Assembly: GCF_013373865.1 (NCBI RefSeq)
Contig: NC_050467.1
Coordinates: forward strand, 2,914,001 to 2,978,000
Length of the DNA: 64,000 nucleotides
Origin: Monomorium pharaonis
Lineage: Eukaryota > Arthropoda > Insecta > Hymenoptera > Formicidae
Reading direction: 5' to 3'
Part shown: positions 11,091-23,679 of the stretch, in pieces
Layout of the letters: every line of letters begins with the position of its first letter
Position numbering within the stretch: position 1 is the first letter of the stretch
The notes under the pieces: model-generated
Seen by the model: only the letters and a program-made list of their open reading frames with translations
Database searches by the model: none
Told to the model about the DNA's origin: nothing
Program-made: the position numbers and the translations under genes

Positions 11091-13100
11091 CTCAACAGTG
11101 ATAAGCAAAAATTAATACAAATTGATTTATGAAATTCGTATTAAAAAAAAGTAGAGCGCCTGAAAATCTCCTTATCCCACTTCGGAGTCGATTTTTCGAC
11201 GCGTCGAGGTGTAGACACAAGCATTTGAATTATGAGCGATTAGGAATAAAGAGGGCGTGCCTAGGTCCCTCGATCAAGCTTCAGGCTTGCAAATAATGTC
11301 GCGATGCCGGCGACTAATTATTCAACAACCATGCGAGCCATCCGACACGCGTCGACATCACGTTGTCGCCGACGAGTCCCCCGTCATTCCGGGCTCCGTG
11401 AGCTGCGTTAACGCGATAAGTCGAATTCCTCAAACTAATGAGAGGCTGTGCACGCCTCCCGATCGATCTCTCTTTGGCGAGCGTCAATATTTCAGAGGGA
11501 CCACCGCCTGCGGCGCGACGCCTTATCACAACGCCAGGATAATTTACAGGGGCGCGTAATAGAGATTCCCGGGGATCATCGACTGCGCCAATAAATCGCC
11601 ATAAGGCTGTAAGGACGAAGGACAAAGGCCAAAGAATGAGGAACAAAGAGAACGGAAAGAGGGATGTACTTTATTATTCGGGAACAAAGTATATCGAGAG
11701 ATAAATGTGTATTATACTGTATATTATATTATACTATATATAGATTTAGCTTTCAATATAATACGAGTAATAACGAAAAACAGAAATATAAAGCGTAATA
11801 TAAAATACACAAGAATGGTAATATTGATATAACGTTCATGATAATTAACTGACTACGAGACTAAAGCTCACGGTTAATAAGGCAAACTTTGTTGGGCAAA
11901 CCGATATAATAATTTCGAGGAGTGACGCAGAATCAGAGATCTCAAATGGAAATCTAAAATAATCCATAAAATCATTCCACGAAAAGCAAGCAAAGAGAGA
12001 AAGAGAGAAAGAGAGAAACTGTTTATTCAATAACCCGAAATAAACCTCGTTATATTGTACAGAAATAAAATATAACGTATCGCAAAGAGAAACAAAATTA
12101 AGAGATGGAAAAGTTAACAACCGTTTCGATTCGGGATATAACATTGTGAAATAAAAAGTTATGAAATAAAAGTCGGTAAAAACACGCGGGGAGATAGGCG
12201 AAGTGGCAAGGAACAAAGCGTCTCGATAATTCCACATCGTTTTTACGAACCCTGAAAATATACGGTGGTCGATTTAGGGAAGGGAAAGAACAGGGAGTGC
12301 GGTGTTCACGTACTACCCTTGCATGCGACAAAAGCAAACTCGATACAGTTTACCCTGACGCGAGATTAGAAATCGATGGAAAACGCTCGTACAATGGAGA
12401 GAAGGAAAAAGAGTGACCTCGGTTGGATATTCCATACAGGCGTGTGCGTTTATTTCTACTATGAAAGTACGAACCCTAAAATGCAGCAACACATTATTGC
12501 ACCTAGTATGCATCCCTCCTTTCTATCTGCGCGTGCCGCACGTGTTTCGTGTAAAAGAAGGGAACACGGGACGCTCGTGTGAGCGTGGAGTAAATATTTT
12601 CCTTCTTTATTAAACGGGAATTAACAAAATTATTAATAGCGTTAAGCACACCGACGATATGCGCTTATTTTTGCCGGATTATTAATAATTCATCCATCTA
12701 AGAATGGAATACATCGCAGTTAAACATTAATAAGTTTCGAAAATAAATGAATAATTCCGTAATAGAAGCTCATCAAAATTAAATTTATTCGCTCGACACT
12801 TTGAGTTAAATTTACAAGTTGTAAATCAATTATAAAATTTAATCTTTAATTAACTGCTAATAGGTTTTATTTCACCAGAGCTTTGCTATTATTAAGACAT
12901 TTAATATTTAACAGTAAGGAATTTTTTAAAAAATCGAGCTAAAATTGAAGAAAAAAAACATTCTATCAGTTGACAATTAAAAAAAAGAGATTACAAATTT
13001 CAGTTAACTAAATCCTCTAGATATATACTGCATATAAGTCGTACAAATAATTCATACAGTAAACGTCAGGAATATAATATGGATTTATCGTAGGGTAAAT
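10881..13100. other. Mostly AT-rich non-coding stretch
   Basis: A CpG-richer patch at 11160-11600 carries overlapping short frames on both strands. The remainder is AT-rich, with a dense TAT/ATA tract at 11700-11770. No gene or RNA is recognised. Confidence 0.6.
11993..12018 (+). repeat. (AGAGAGAA)3 purine repeat
   Basis: About three copies of an 8-bp purine unit. Confidence 0.8.
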
Positions 13101-13759
13101 TATCGCGATCGCTTCTCGTTGAAGGATCGCGCACATTTGACGTGACTCAACTGCCCTTTTACTTTGCTGCACAAAGGGCCCGTTGTTCGACGGGCATATA
13201 ATCCCTATACATCGTGTCTATCTTGCCTGTCCTGCCCACTCGGTCCCTACCGGGCCCACCCCTGCTCGCGCGGACTCACTATGGCCTCCATTATGCGACA
13301 CAATCGCTAAATTGTCACAATTACCGGCTGCATGGGGCGGGAGAGGACGCCAGCTGCCGCGTCAGCTGACGAATCCGTCGTTTTCCCGTTGACGACGGAA
13401 AATTCACACCGTCGTAATTAATCCTGTCTGCGCGCAGCAGGAAGTGACAATCGCGAAGACACACTAGTAAAAGTTGATTATAGGAAGATAATAAGGAGGA
13501 CAAAATATATACAAATTCGGTACACAATAGCGATAAATTGCATTATTACATCGTAACGAATATTAGCTTACAAAAAAAAAAAGAAATAAAAACTCGATAT
13601 TCTCCAAAATAATACATTTTGCTAAAAAAGTATAACTTAAAGGTTTTTACATTTAAATACTGACACGTTTGACAATTTTATAATTAAATTATTAAAAAAT
13701 TATACGACTCTGACAAAATCTGATGGAAAGATAATAATTTTTTAAAGAAAAGCAAAACT

Positions 13760-13778
13760 AACACATACACACACACAC
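13760..13778. repeat. (AC)n microsatellite
   Basis: A short AC tract with one AT interruption, in AT-rich DNA. Confidence 0.85.
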
Positions 13779-15705
13779 TTAATTTTAATTTTAAAATAAT
13801 TTTATTATAAAAATATTTTCATTAATTTATAACTAAAATTATCGTATCTTTTACAAAGAACTTCAGATTCGAAATGGAGCCTTGGGTACAACAAGCGAGA
13901 GAATCGCCAATAAAATTGTCGAACAAAATTGTCAGGGCGTATTGTCCGATCAGTGCCATTTCAAATCGATGCCATTGTTTCGGAGGAAAGTATGACGGAA
14001 ATGCAAAGTGCCGACAAACGACGAGAGAAACGAGGCCTCTCGAAACAATGGCGACGCTCGACCAGTTGTTGAGCATTCCCATGCACGCCGTCGATGATTT
14101 CCGGTGCTCATACCGCGACAGGTTGGGCCGATTTGATTACTATGTCATTCGTGCGGCAAATGCTCGCGGTCGGCGCGTTTGTCATTTCGATCCGCAGTTC
14201 GCTAATCGCACAACAAATCTTTCATAGGAGATACTGATTTTACTCGTTAATAAATTTTACCTAAAAAATTAATGTGGACATTCGTAAAAGTAAAAAAGAG
14301 AACATCATGATTTTTAGATTCCGATATTTTACTGTTTATATTTTTAACTCCTGGATTTTTGTTTAAGTCGTTAAATTAAAAAAAAATTCCTAATTATTAT
14401 TTCTCTGAAGTTATAACTGTACATAAATTAAATAAACAAGTTTTTCTTCACTGTTTGATCAATTTTATCTTGATAAAATATAATTTGAAGTTTATTTGCC
14501 AAAAACTTTAATACTGATTAAAATGGTACAACAAATCACGATCTGCCTCGATAATCTCATCAAGAAAAATTTCGGAATTCATCAAAGTCCACTTCAAAAT
14601 TATCGTTTACATTGGCGTGCTTATTACGAACGTAACAAACGAAGGTCACATAGCCAGCGCAAATCAAAATATATTCGTGAGAGTGGTCGCACAAGGCGGC
14701 CACCGCAGGGGTAGCAGTAGTGGTCTGATAGGGGTTACCAGGGGTGTCGTGGAGCGGTATATCCGGACAGTCGAGGCCGGGCTTTACGAGGGTCAAGCAT
14801 TTTCTAATTAAGCCGGGGCTGGCGCGTAAAACGTTATGGCGCCGGTAGAGTGGTATACCCTCGGCATTTCCAGGGCTACACTTCGCTCACACCCCTCCCA
14901 CCCCTCGTAGCATCGCGGCGAAGTTAATTCATTCAGGCTCTCAGCCCCGATAAACGTGCGATGGCGGCCCACAGAAATAGGTATACGTGCGGCCTTGTAC
15001 AACGTTGAGCTAGCGCCTTGTCGATGGTACCTCGAGTCTTCATGAAATTAAATCGTCGACTGGCTATAACTTCAACTTTAAACAATAAGGTGCAGGCCGT
15101 TTATACATTATAAGATATAATGTATTTTACACGTGTTTGCTAAATTACAGCAGAATATTATTGAAATTTGCTTAATCTGACGTTTAACAATACGATGTTA
15201 ATGCGTAAGTAGGGCGTGTGACTTTTTCAACGTAAGTTTTTTATTTTTCTTTATAGATAATTTATAAACTAAAACAAGTTTTAAAGATAAAATAATAATT
15301 TTTAAACATTAAAGATTAAAAAAATTACATTTAAAAAATATTTTGTAAATATATTTGAATTATATTAATACAAACACCCTTTATTGTTAAGTACATAAAA
15401 TAATATTATGTTAATATTGATTACTTAAAAAAGTGGAACTTTCAAAGCGTACAAATCGGCAGTTTTATGAAGCTTTCATAACGGCAATTAAAAGTCTCCG
15501 TTTAAGATTAATTATACATTCGACGCAAATGTCGGTGTGTCGTCTGAATTTCGATATTATTTGTCGACGCAATCCGTTAAACGGACCGTAAAAATTTTTT
15601 ACATTCAACCGATGATGAGGCAATCTATTATCTACGCTGGACAATCGCATGTACCTATTGTATTGAACGAGTCGACGAGATAACTTGGGTGGGATCCAGC
15701 CCATG

Positions 15706-15728
15706 CACATGTAATCGAATTACATGTG
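15706..15728. repeat. Hairpin palindrome, 10-bp arms with 3-nt loop
   Basis: cacatgtaat and attacatgtg are perfect reverse complements around the trinucleotide cga. Each arm contains ACATGT. It could be a dimeric binding site or chance. Confidence 0.85.
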
Positions 15729-16962
15729 ACAAGTACGAGTATATTCGCCAGCGTGAATGGCCACGTCGGTTGAAATGATAATGAGCGATGGAAATGTAAT
15801 GATACCCAAACAGCGTGTTTTAGGGGTGACAGTATTCAGCAAGTGAGTGGAAAACCATATATACATAGATACGAGTATTCGCGAATCTGCATTAATTAGC
15901 GAGATTAGAGAGCTGTGCGCGAAACCACGTAGGACTAAAAATTTAGGAACATCGATATGCTTTGTCCTCGATGTGTTCATAATAATTTTATAAATTCTAA
16001 TTAAAAACAAAAGAGTGTATAAGGAATCTTACTCAAATGAAGTTTGGCAACTTCAGAAGTTACATAATCTAGTATAGGTATTACAATTATATATATGATT
16101 TTTTTATCAATTACTATTCTCAAATTATATTCCTTGACTTTCTCTCGATTATTTCAGTCGACTGTTTTTTATGTTTTTTATATTTTAATTTCCATACGAA
16201 ATCTCTGCGAAATTTGTAAATTCAAACCCTCCGCGGTCATATAAAAGGTTACGCGCGAGTCTTTCTTTGTGCTCGCTTTCTTGTCGGAAAATTTAATTTC
16301 GAGGCCTAGAGTGTATCTCCCGTGTTTCTACTATCCCGTGGAGGAGAGGGGGGAAGAGGAGGAGAATGGAAAAATATGGCGCGGAACAATACAAATATAT
16401 AAAACCACCCGAGCTCGCAATTTTCCGCGAGATACCGAAGGCGCACACCCTCCGCGTTTCAGAATCCGCGCAGAAGCCGCTCTGCGAACGACCGCCCGTA
16501 GATCTTTTAATATGACGCAGCATAGGTTCCTGATTGCCCGCCATAAACTTTTTATGTACTCCTCTACATATTAAGAACGTATTTACCAGCCCGCTCGCGA
16601 ATTCCGTACCCCACGGGGGCTTCGAGACAGATTTCGTGTTGCTCCCCTATATTTTCCCTCTCGAGTTCTTTCGGCGAAGAAAAAAAGCCGAATCTTTATT
16701 GGATCATCGCAAATTTAGAATTTCCCTGGAAAAAATGTTACTATGCATGTATAAAGATATAAGATATGAAAAGAAAACGTAAGATAGCGTCAATAAAATA
16801 AAAATAAATATTTTTGAAAGATTTTCTCTTTCTAGTATGATAAATATAACCAAATAACTAAAAAATATTCTAAAAAATACTAAATCATATCAAAATTATA
16901 ATATTGCTATGTTATAATTATAAGTTAATACAGTGCCATTAAAGTTAAATCCTAATTTAATA

Positions 16963-16998
16963 CGTGTCTAATTTAAAACACGTGTCTAATTTAAAACA
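16963..16998 (+). repeat. Perfect 18-bp tandem repeat x2
   Basis: The unit cgtgtctaatttaaaaca is repeated exactly twice, with a partial copy (cctaatttaata) just upstream. Confidence 0.9.
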
Positions 16999-17210
16999 TG
17001 TTCCCTTCATTTGATAAATGAGAAATGCTAATTAAAAATTTTATAAATTTTACCTCTCTTTTTATTTTTCCACAAACTTGCGAATTAAGTGTTTATAAAT
17101 TTAATGTTTCACTCAAAAGTGATTATTCCATTTTCCATATAGAACGGATAACTAACTAAAATAATTCCTCAAAAATAATTATGTTGCTTACTTTTTGTGA
17201 TGTAAAAAAA

Positions 17211-17237
17211 AGAAGCTTTATTGACCAATAAGCTTCT
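17211..17237. repeat. Small palindrome
   Basis: agaagctttattg and caataagcttct are complementary apart from one bulged base, around a 2-base loop. Confidence 0.7.
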
Positions 17238-17733
17238 ACCTTCCCCAAAAAATTCTTTCGAGATTAAAAGTTCTGATCACGGAATGGTTTCCGCCATATA
17301 ACACGATCAGAAAACGAAGAAAAGAAAGAAAGAAGGGATGAATCAAGAAAAAAGGTAGTGTAGTGACCGTACATTAAAGCCTATTCGGGTCGAGGGGCGC
17401 GCGCTTCTAATCGTCCAAGCCCTTCGGTCTCTCTTCTAGGAGTGCATCCCCCCAATTGGCCGGATCTACTTCGATCGGGGCTAAAACCTTCGTACGGGGT
17501 AGCAGTCCGGTTACCAAGAAAAACAAACCTAACGTTATTTTTCCCTCGCGAGCCAATCCTCGATCCTTTGTCCCTGCCGTTCGTCCCTACCTCGCTCTCT
17601 CATCCTCGTCGGTCCTGCTTTTCTCCTGCTTTTTGCGGAGGGATCATTCAATCGAATTAAATCCTTTGAACTTTATTGACCACGGCGGGATGACATCTCG
17701 TTAATTACATGTCGAATTCGGCCCGGCTTTCGT

Positions 17734-17766
17734 CCCCCCTCCCCCCGCCAACCCCCTGCGCCACCC
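17734..17766 (-). other. G-quadruplex-type motif (minus strand)
   Basis: Four successive C runs (about 6, 6, 5 and 3 bases) have loops of 1 to about 8 bases. Read on the minus strand they form a G4 pattern. Confidence 0.55.
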
Positions 17767-19077
17767 TGCGCGATTCGATAACTTTCGCCGAGAGTCGTTT
17801 GTCTCTCGCGTCCCTCGTTTCCAACTTTGCAATCCCCCTTCCTATTCTTAATCGCGTTTAAGTGTTTGCGCGTTTATTTATACGGAATATCCTGGGGACA
17901 TCACTTTTATCTCTCCTAATCAACTTGAAGTCGACCTTTTCTCGAGTGGAAACGATTCGCCGTAAAAATCGCAGAGTTACAGACTGCGCGGATAAAATCT
18001 GCGAAAACAGTCGGAAATTTGTCCCCACGGAAATAACAACTTCGTTGGGTACTGAAATAATTATTACAATCAGGAAAAGAGAGATCACTTATTATATATT
18101 ACATTAGCTTTCCCATCGCATTTGAATATTGTCGATTAGCGATTATTATTACATTAATTATCCAGCTTTATTTAAACAGCAGATTATTTGTTATATTCGA
18201 AAACGAATGGGGAATTATTATTCATTACGAACAACACTTTCGTGATTATCGCGATAGCCGCGCACAGCTCGAAATGCGACCATCATAACAATCAGTTCGC
18301 GTACTCTTAGTCGGAGCGTAGCTGCGAATTTCTAGCGCGTCAGAGAACAATTTCGCAAATGGCCTGAATTCGCGAGTAGGATGCATTTTATGTTACCATC
18401 ATTGTTTCCCTGCTGGCTGCGTGCTATGACGGCGAAGTGAACGTCATTTCACTCCGTAAAAGTCGAAGATGGTGCCCGTCGAGGAAAACCAGAGTACGCC
18501 ATATATGTTAAGCAGTCAAGATATCATTTACAATTTGACGTGTCTGTTTACCCAAGCAATTCATCACATCCGATGAAGTGTATTTAAAGACAGATTTTCG
18601 CTGGAAGATTTTTCTTTATAAGATTTTTCGGTGGCTTTCCAAATCTTTTCACTTATCAATTCTAGTGTGCCATAAATCCTGCTCGAGTTTTAAAAAACCG
18701 ACTCACGGTTGAGAAGGGTCACCCTGTATGCAGACGCGCGCGCCTTTTGAGATTCCGAATGCAAGTGCGGCCGCATTCGCGCGTACTTTATTTCGGTCAC
18801 GTAGCGATACAATCAAACGTTAGGGGGATGCGTGGAGAGGGCGTCGATACAAAAACATCGGGTCCCACTCATCCCTATCCTCTCGCCTACTCCCCCCCCC
18901 CTCTCCGTTCCCCATCGCATGGATAAGGGAAACCATCGTAGCCGCTAGAAACTTTTTAGTCGTGCTATCGAGGAGGGGTGAATTCCGAGGGAGCGGGAAA
19001 ACTGAAAAAGAAAGGAGAAAACGGAAGAGAACAGCCTTTGGAGGCGCGAAAAATTTCAAAGCACGACAACGTTTCCG

Positions 19078-19080
<3 letters not shown>

Positions 19081-19126
<46 letters not shown>
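19081..19126 (+). repeat. (CT)23 microsatellite
   Basis: Uninterrupted CT tract of 46 bases. Together with the plus-strand (GA)n at 8.5 kb, it places two long GA/CT tracts in opposite orientation. Confidence 0.95.
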
Positions 19127-19128
<2 letters not shown>

Positions 19129-19839
19129 CTCTCTTGAGCCGGAAAGATGGGAAGATGTGAAGAAGGGTGGTGTGAGTCTCCTCTCCTCCCCTCTCTCGAT
19201 TACACGCGAGCGAAACTTTCGTAATATTCCACCGCGTTTTCCCGTTCGACTAACGGCGGCGAAAGCGGCTCGTGCGCGCCGCCCGAGCGATCGAAATTTT
19301 CATTTGCCGCCCCTTCCCGACTCCTAATTTTCTTTCGCAGCGAACAGCGGCGATCGAGAGGTCCAAAACTTCCAAAATCGAGGAAAAGGAGCGCCTCGTT
19401 CACGTCGAATTCAACGGTGTTTATCGCGTTCCACTTTCCACACGCTTGATTCTATCGAGACAATTTTATCGCGAAAGCAAAGGGAAAAAAAAGAACAATG
19501 CAAAAACCACCTCTTTTCCGAACGTATAAGCCAGTTGGGAAACAAAAACTAAAAAGCTATATTTGCAGTTAGGGTATTAGCATATCGTCGGAATTAATCG
19601 CAAAGCGAACATTTACTCGCGATTATCGTTGACCTCCCTTCCTCTTTCTCTTTCTTCAGCTCTTTAACATCACAGTCCTTACTTCGTATAACGTAATGGA
19701 GAACGACAATGTTCCTGCAATTTTACGCCGGCGCGAGCTTCTCTCTGCGGCGCTTGCACATTTTCGGAAAGAGAGACGAGGGTTTCTTTTTCTCCTCTTC
19801 AGGTCGCCTTTCTTATTTCACGCGCGACAGCGCCCCACC

Positions 19840-19862
19840 GTCGTCGTCGTCGTCGTCGTCGT
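19840..19862 (+). repeat. (GTC)n trinucleotide repeat
   Basis: About seven GTC units. A similar shorter tract occurs at 37749-37770. Confidence 0.9.
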
Positions 19863-20220
19863 TGAAACGTGGATTAAATTAAGCACAGGTGTTAAGGAGA
19901 GAGGAAGCGAGGAGGGAAAACGCATTCTCGGCATTTTCCGATGCTTTAATCGTCACGGTGGCGATGAGCGGTTGACGACGAGTTATTACGCACTTGAGCG
20001 GCGCCAAGCCGGTTTTCTCCGCCAATTCGAAAGGACGTGTCTAATGTTAAGCCTCTTACACAGAATAATTAAGGGAGGATCGCCCGAGGATGCGATGGTA
20101 CCGGAAAATGGGGAGAGAATACGCGCTCCGTCCCCCGTCCGATAAAACAACGTCGCGTCCGGTGCTCGATGTCGTTCCGTCTAAGAGGATTTTGCGATTA
20201 TTGAATGAACGACCGCTAAT

Positions 20221-21900
20221 GCGTGCGTGAATAATTTACCGAGAAAAACATAATAATATAATTGATTTTGTGATCGCGCCATGCGCTGTACGAGAGGTTC
20301 TGTAAAATGTTAAAATCTCTTCTATTAATCAATTGAACATCCATTATCAATTTTCACAAAAATACAGAAAGTCACGTGTCTGGAAAGGATGATTTTTGAT
20401 AAAATATCTGTAAAAATCTAACTGGATATATAAATATAAAATTACAGAATTAAATGATCAAAATTAAACAATCAAAATAATTATATAGAACGCTTAAGTT
20501 GGTTGCTAGACTGTCGAAACTTCTTAAAGCATTGCTCATAATTATTATTCCATAATTATTTTGGTCTAATAAAATTATTTGTATATTTGAATCTATATTT
20601 AATTTTTAGACATTAGAACAAAACCATTCTTTCCATGTAATATTATGCATTTTAAAACGAATCTTTAGAATTTTATATTCGTGCATAAATAATCGTACAA
20701 AAGAATTTAATTTAGCTCCAACTTTGCAGGAATGTAGCACTGCAAGTTTTCATGTTTTATTGATATTAATCAACGTTATAATATATACTATCATAGTTCG
20801 TAAACATCCATGATTTAACGGTATACTCGACTTAACATGTTTTTTTCCCCGATTATATTCCGATGAAGCTTCGAAAAAGCAAAGGATTCGACAGCAGGGA
20901 GGAATCCGAAGTCGCGTTGAAGTCAACATTAATTTGCAATCCGCACGTATAAATCTCTTGGGACGCGCATTTATGAGCTTCACGCCTAAAGAAACGAGGA
21001 GAAGGAGAGGTCGGGAGATCCAGAAGGAGATATTAAAAAACATCGTCGTGTTTACCTCATCAAATTCTCATCCATTGAGAGTAAAAGAAAGAGAGGAAAA
21101 GAGAGAACGCGATGATAAAAGGAAAAACTGAAACGGAAGAAGAGGATCGTTGATTTTGTCACAAGGAAAATCTCTGAAGTCTTGTAAAAAGAAATAATTA
21201 ATTGATAGCGTGTATAAATATAAATGAGAAGAATAATGGAGTTGATCCAGTGCCAAAAGGATTACATTCAAGAGTCGCTGTACAAGACGGCTCGAAATTA
21301 CCGTCCATCGTGAAATGAAAGTTACAGAAGGACGGAGGAAGGAACGAAGGATCGGGGGGCGCAAGAACGAGTTCACGCGAATCGGTTATAAATTATGAAA
21401 TTCATCCCTCGGTCGAGTTGCGTCCTATAATGGCGGCTGAATTCGAAAACTTTTTTCCGCAATCGTCGGTCCGCAGGACTTCACACAAGCGAGAGACGTC
21501 TTCAAGAAGGTAGGAAGACAGCCGTAAAATTTTATGATCGAATCGAAGATGGAGGAAATGGCGAATGTGTGAGAATCATCTCGTTTTCCCCGATTGCAAT
21601 AACGGCCCGGTATCAGAAGAATGCCGAGATACCTCGATATCGAAATTATTACATGAAACAGATAAAAAGTATTTAAATATGTTTCCTACAGAAAAATAAA
21701 TCAATAATACTAAACATAAATATACCGATTAATTAATTATTTCTTTCATCATTATAAGATAATCACTGGCTATCATCGTCAAGTGATTATTAAACGCTTG
21801 ATTCGTGTCTGATAGCGTTTAATAATTTATGGAAAAATTTTAGTTTGATGAAAAGAGGCGTTGTACCGGTTTAATCTATATTGATTACGAGATACTCGAT
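20221..21900. other. AT-rich non-coding stretch
   Basis: AT-rich to about 20900, then purine-rich (20990-21370) with GAAGGA-like words, then AT-rich again. Two overlapping stem-loops lie near 21760-21826. No gene is recognised. Confidence 0.6.
21759..21826. repeat. Two stem-loops sharing one strand segment
   Basis: ataatcact (21759-21767) pairs with agtgattat (21782-21790). attattaaacgct (21786-21798) pairs perfectly with agcgtttaataat (21814-21826). The two stems share 21786-21790, so only one can form fully at a time. It may be coincidence in AT-rich DNA. Confidence 0.55.
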
Positions 21901-22355
21901 TGAACCCGTCGGATAGACAAGGTATTACCTCGATAAAAGGATGCATGTCGCGCGCTGCAAGCAAAAGGAGTAAAAGGAACAAACGCTGTGGGACATCGTG
22001 ACGAGAGTAAACCGAAAAAAAAAAAAAGAAGGCGAAGACCGGGGACGAAGAGGAGCTCTTGCAAGATAAATGAACCAGCTGGCGTCCCCGAGAGCGTCAC
22101 GGATGAAGGTTACGCGACCTCTGAATACATTTCCTGCGCGCTCCGTATGCATGAATCGATATACTCGACGACTCGATCCTGCGAGCCGCTCCTGAATCGC
22201 GCGGCGTTTAGCTTCCGTTCGCCTTTCATGGGACGGAACTTACGATCTCTCAAACGTCGACGCGGCACGACTCGCGCCGATTTGTACACCGCGCTTCTCT
22301 CTTCCTCGATCTTTCTCTCTCTTTCTTTCTGCTTAGCCCTCCCTCTCCTTTTCCA

Positions 22356-22380
22356 TCTCTCTCTCTCTCTCTCTCTCTCT
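22356..22380 (+). repeat. (TC)n microsatellite
   Basis: About 12 TC units inside a longer pyrimidine tract that starts near 22297. Confidence 0.9.
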
Positions 22381-23141
22381 TACCCGGTATCGCGTTACGC
22401 GTTTAGATTTATGGGAATACTTCGGAGCGAGAATATACAACCAATGTCATTCCGTGACGTTGACACAGAGGCAAAAGACTGTCTTGCGTCTGTGTATACG
22501 GACCGTCACACACCTCCCTCCGTCGCGAACTTCAATAGCCGGCACACGTTCCGTATGACCTGTCTGATATTTTTAAATAAAGATACATATTTTTTAGAGA
22601 AAGAGAAAAATTTGTTTGTGCAATATTTTAACGTGCAAAAAAAATATTTACCAGCAAGAATAAAGTGTTCCGATAAAATCATTGGTAGCGTGTATAAACT
22701 GCAGCCGCTCGGGTGGGATTAGAATCACGATGTAGTAATCGATTTGCCATGGTTCGTGAAGGGTAAATTCACTTTAGCCGGTCGATCGACATTTGATATA
22801 GCGCGCAATATATATTTAGCGTGCTTCGGTGCACTTTTCTCTTGGAATAGCGACGCAGAATGAAATCAGAAAGATTGAAAAGCAGAGGGGAAAGTGATAT
22901 TTTTCAAAGTCGGATTTTTTTTTCCAGATTAAAATCAAGTTTCTTGTCTTACAACGAAAAACGTATTTCTACCGGTTACTTTAGAATATGAAAGAAAGTT
23001 CAGAGATTAATAGCCCTCCATCGTTCATATAGTGAATACCGCTATGGAGCACTTAATTTTCCTATTCATACCAAACTGGTTTCTGTTTCCAACGCACATT
23101 TGGTACCAAGTGATCCATGTTCTTACGACACATTTAGTATT

Positions 23142-23260
23142 AAATGCGATCCTCTGAGATCCTTACCTCGTGTTCATATTTGACAAATAAAGCTTAGGAT
23201 CAATTTTAATTTAATGTCAAATGTGATTCTCCGATTTTCGTAGACTTGGTGTTCACGCGA
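23142..23260 (+). repeat. Degenerate direct repeat, ~77-bp period
   Basis: aaatgcgatcctctga (from 23142) and aaatgtgattctccga (from 23219) differ only by transitions. About 25 bases downstream both continue with related words (acctcgtgttca / acttggtgttca). This suggests an old duplication. Confidence 0.5.
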
Positions 23261-23637
23261 TTATCACCATGATAGAGAAATAAAATTCAAAATCGGATCT
23301 CTTTGACGTTTATCTTTATTATATATTTATCTTTTTAATTTCCATACCACGTTTATGCCGAATGTTGATTCCATACCTTGTCGAGCCGAAGGCCGCGTTT
23401 ATTGTCGAAAATTCGCGAGCCTCGCGGCCACGCCGCGCCGCGTTATCCGGGCAACCGCACCGAAACAGTTGGCTCGAAAACTCGAACTGTACCATTCCGT
23501 CGCGATGGACGGGCAGACAGCGGGTGGTTTTGCTTTTGTGTCGACGATGCAACAGCAACGAGACTGCATTCGTCGATGGCGAACGTCAATGGCACACACC
23601 GGCAATCTTTCGCGGCCGATTCGCTCCTACCGTCGAT

Positions 23638-23679
23638 CCAGCCAGCCATCCAGCCAGCCAGCCAGCCAGCCAGCCAGCC
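23638..23679 (+). repeat. (CCAG)n tetranucleotide repeat
   Basis: About ten CCAG units with one CCAT interruption. Different frames read it as Pro-Ala-Ser-Gln repeats. Confidence 0.95.

Larger units (their letters stand above)
13101..16250. other. Mosaic non-coding stretch
   Basis: GC-richer at 13090-13480, 13870-14220 and 14660-15060, AT-rich elsewhere. Frames at 13874-14227 (117 codons, from an ATG) and 14496-14714 show no family resemblance. A short hairpin palindrome at 15706-15728 is the only structured item. Confidence 0.6.
16251..18780. other. Mosaic non-coding stretch
   Basis: 16251-16720 and 17370-17820 are GC-richer; 16790-17330 is AT-rich and holds an 18-bp tandem repeat and a small palindrome. 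The 17442-17704 plus frames are overlapping and pyrimidine-driven. No gene is recognised. Confidence 0.6.
18781..20220. other. GC-rich low-complexity block
   Basis: CpG-rich sequence with purine tracts, a long CT repeat and a GTC triplet repeat. Open frames at 18962-19327 and 19696-20145 (149 codons, from an ATG) run through these repeats and encode poly-LS or poly-V stretches, so I treat them as non-coding. Confidence 0.6.

Noticed and set aside
21988..22722. Open frame of 244 codons (191 from its first ATG at 22147)
   Set aside because: It starts at GTG, begins with a purine-tract Lys/Arg run and crosses a CT microsatellite read as Leu-Ser repeats. No domain or family resemblance.
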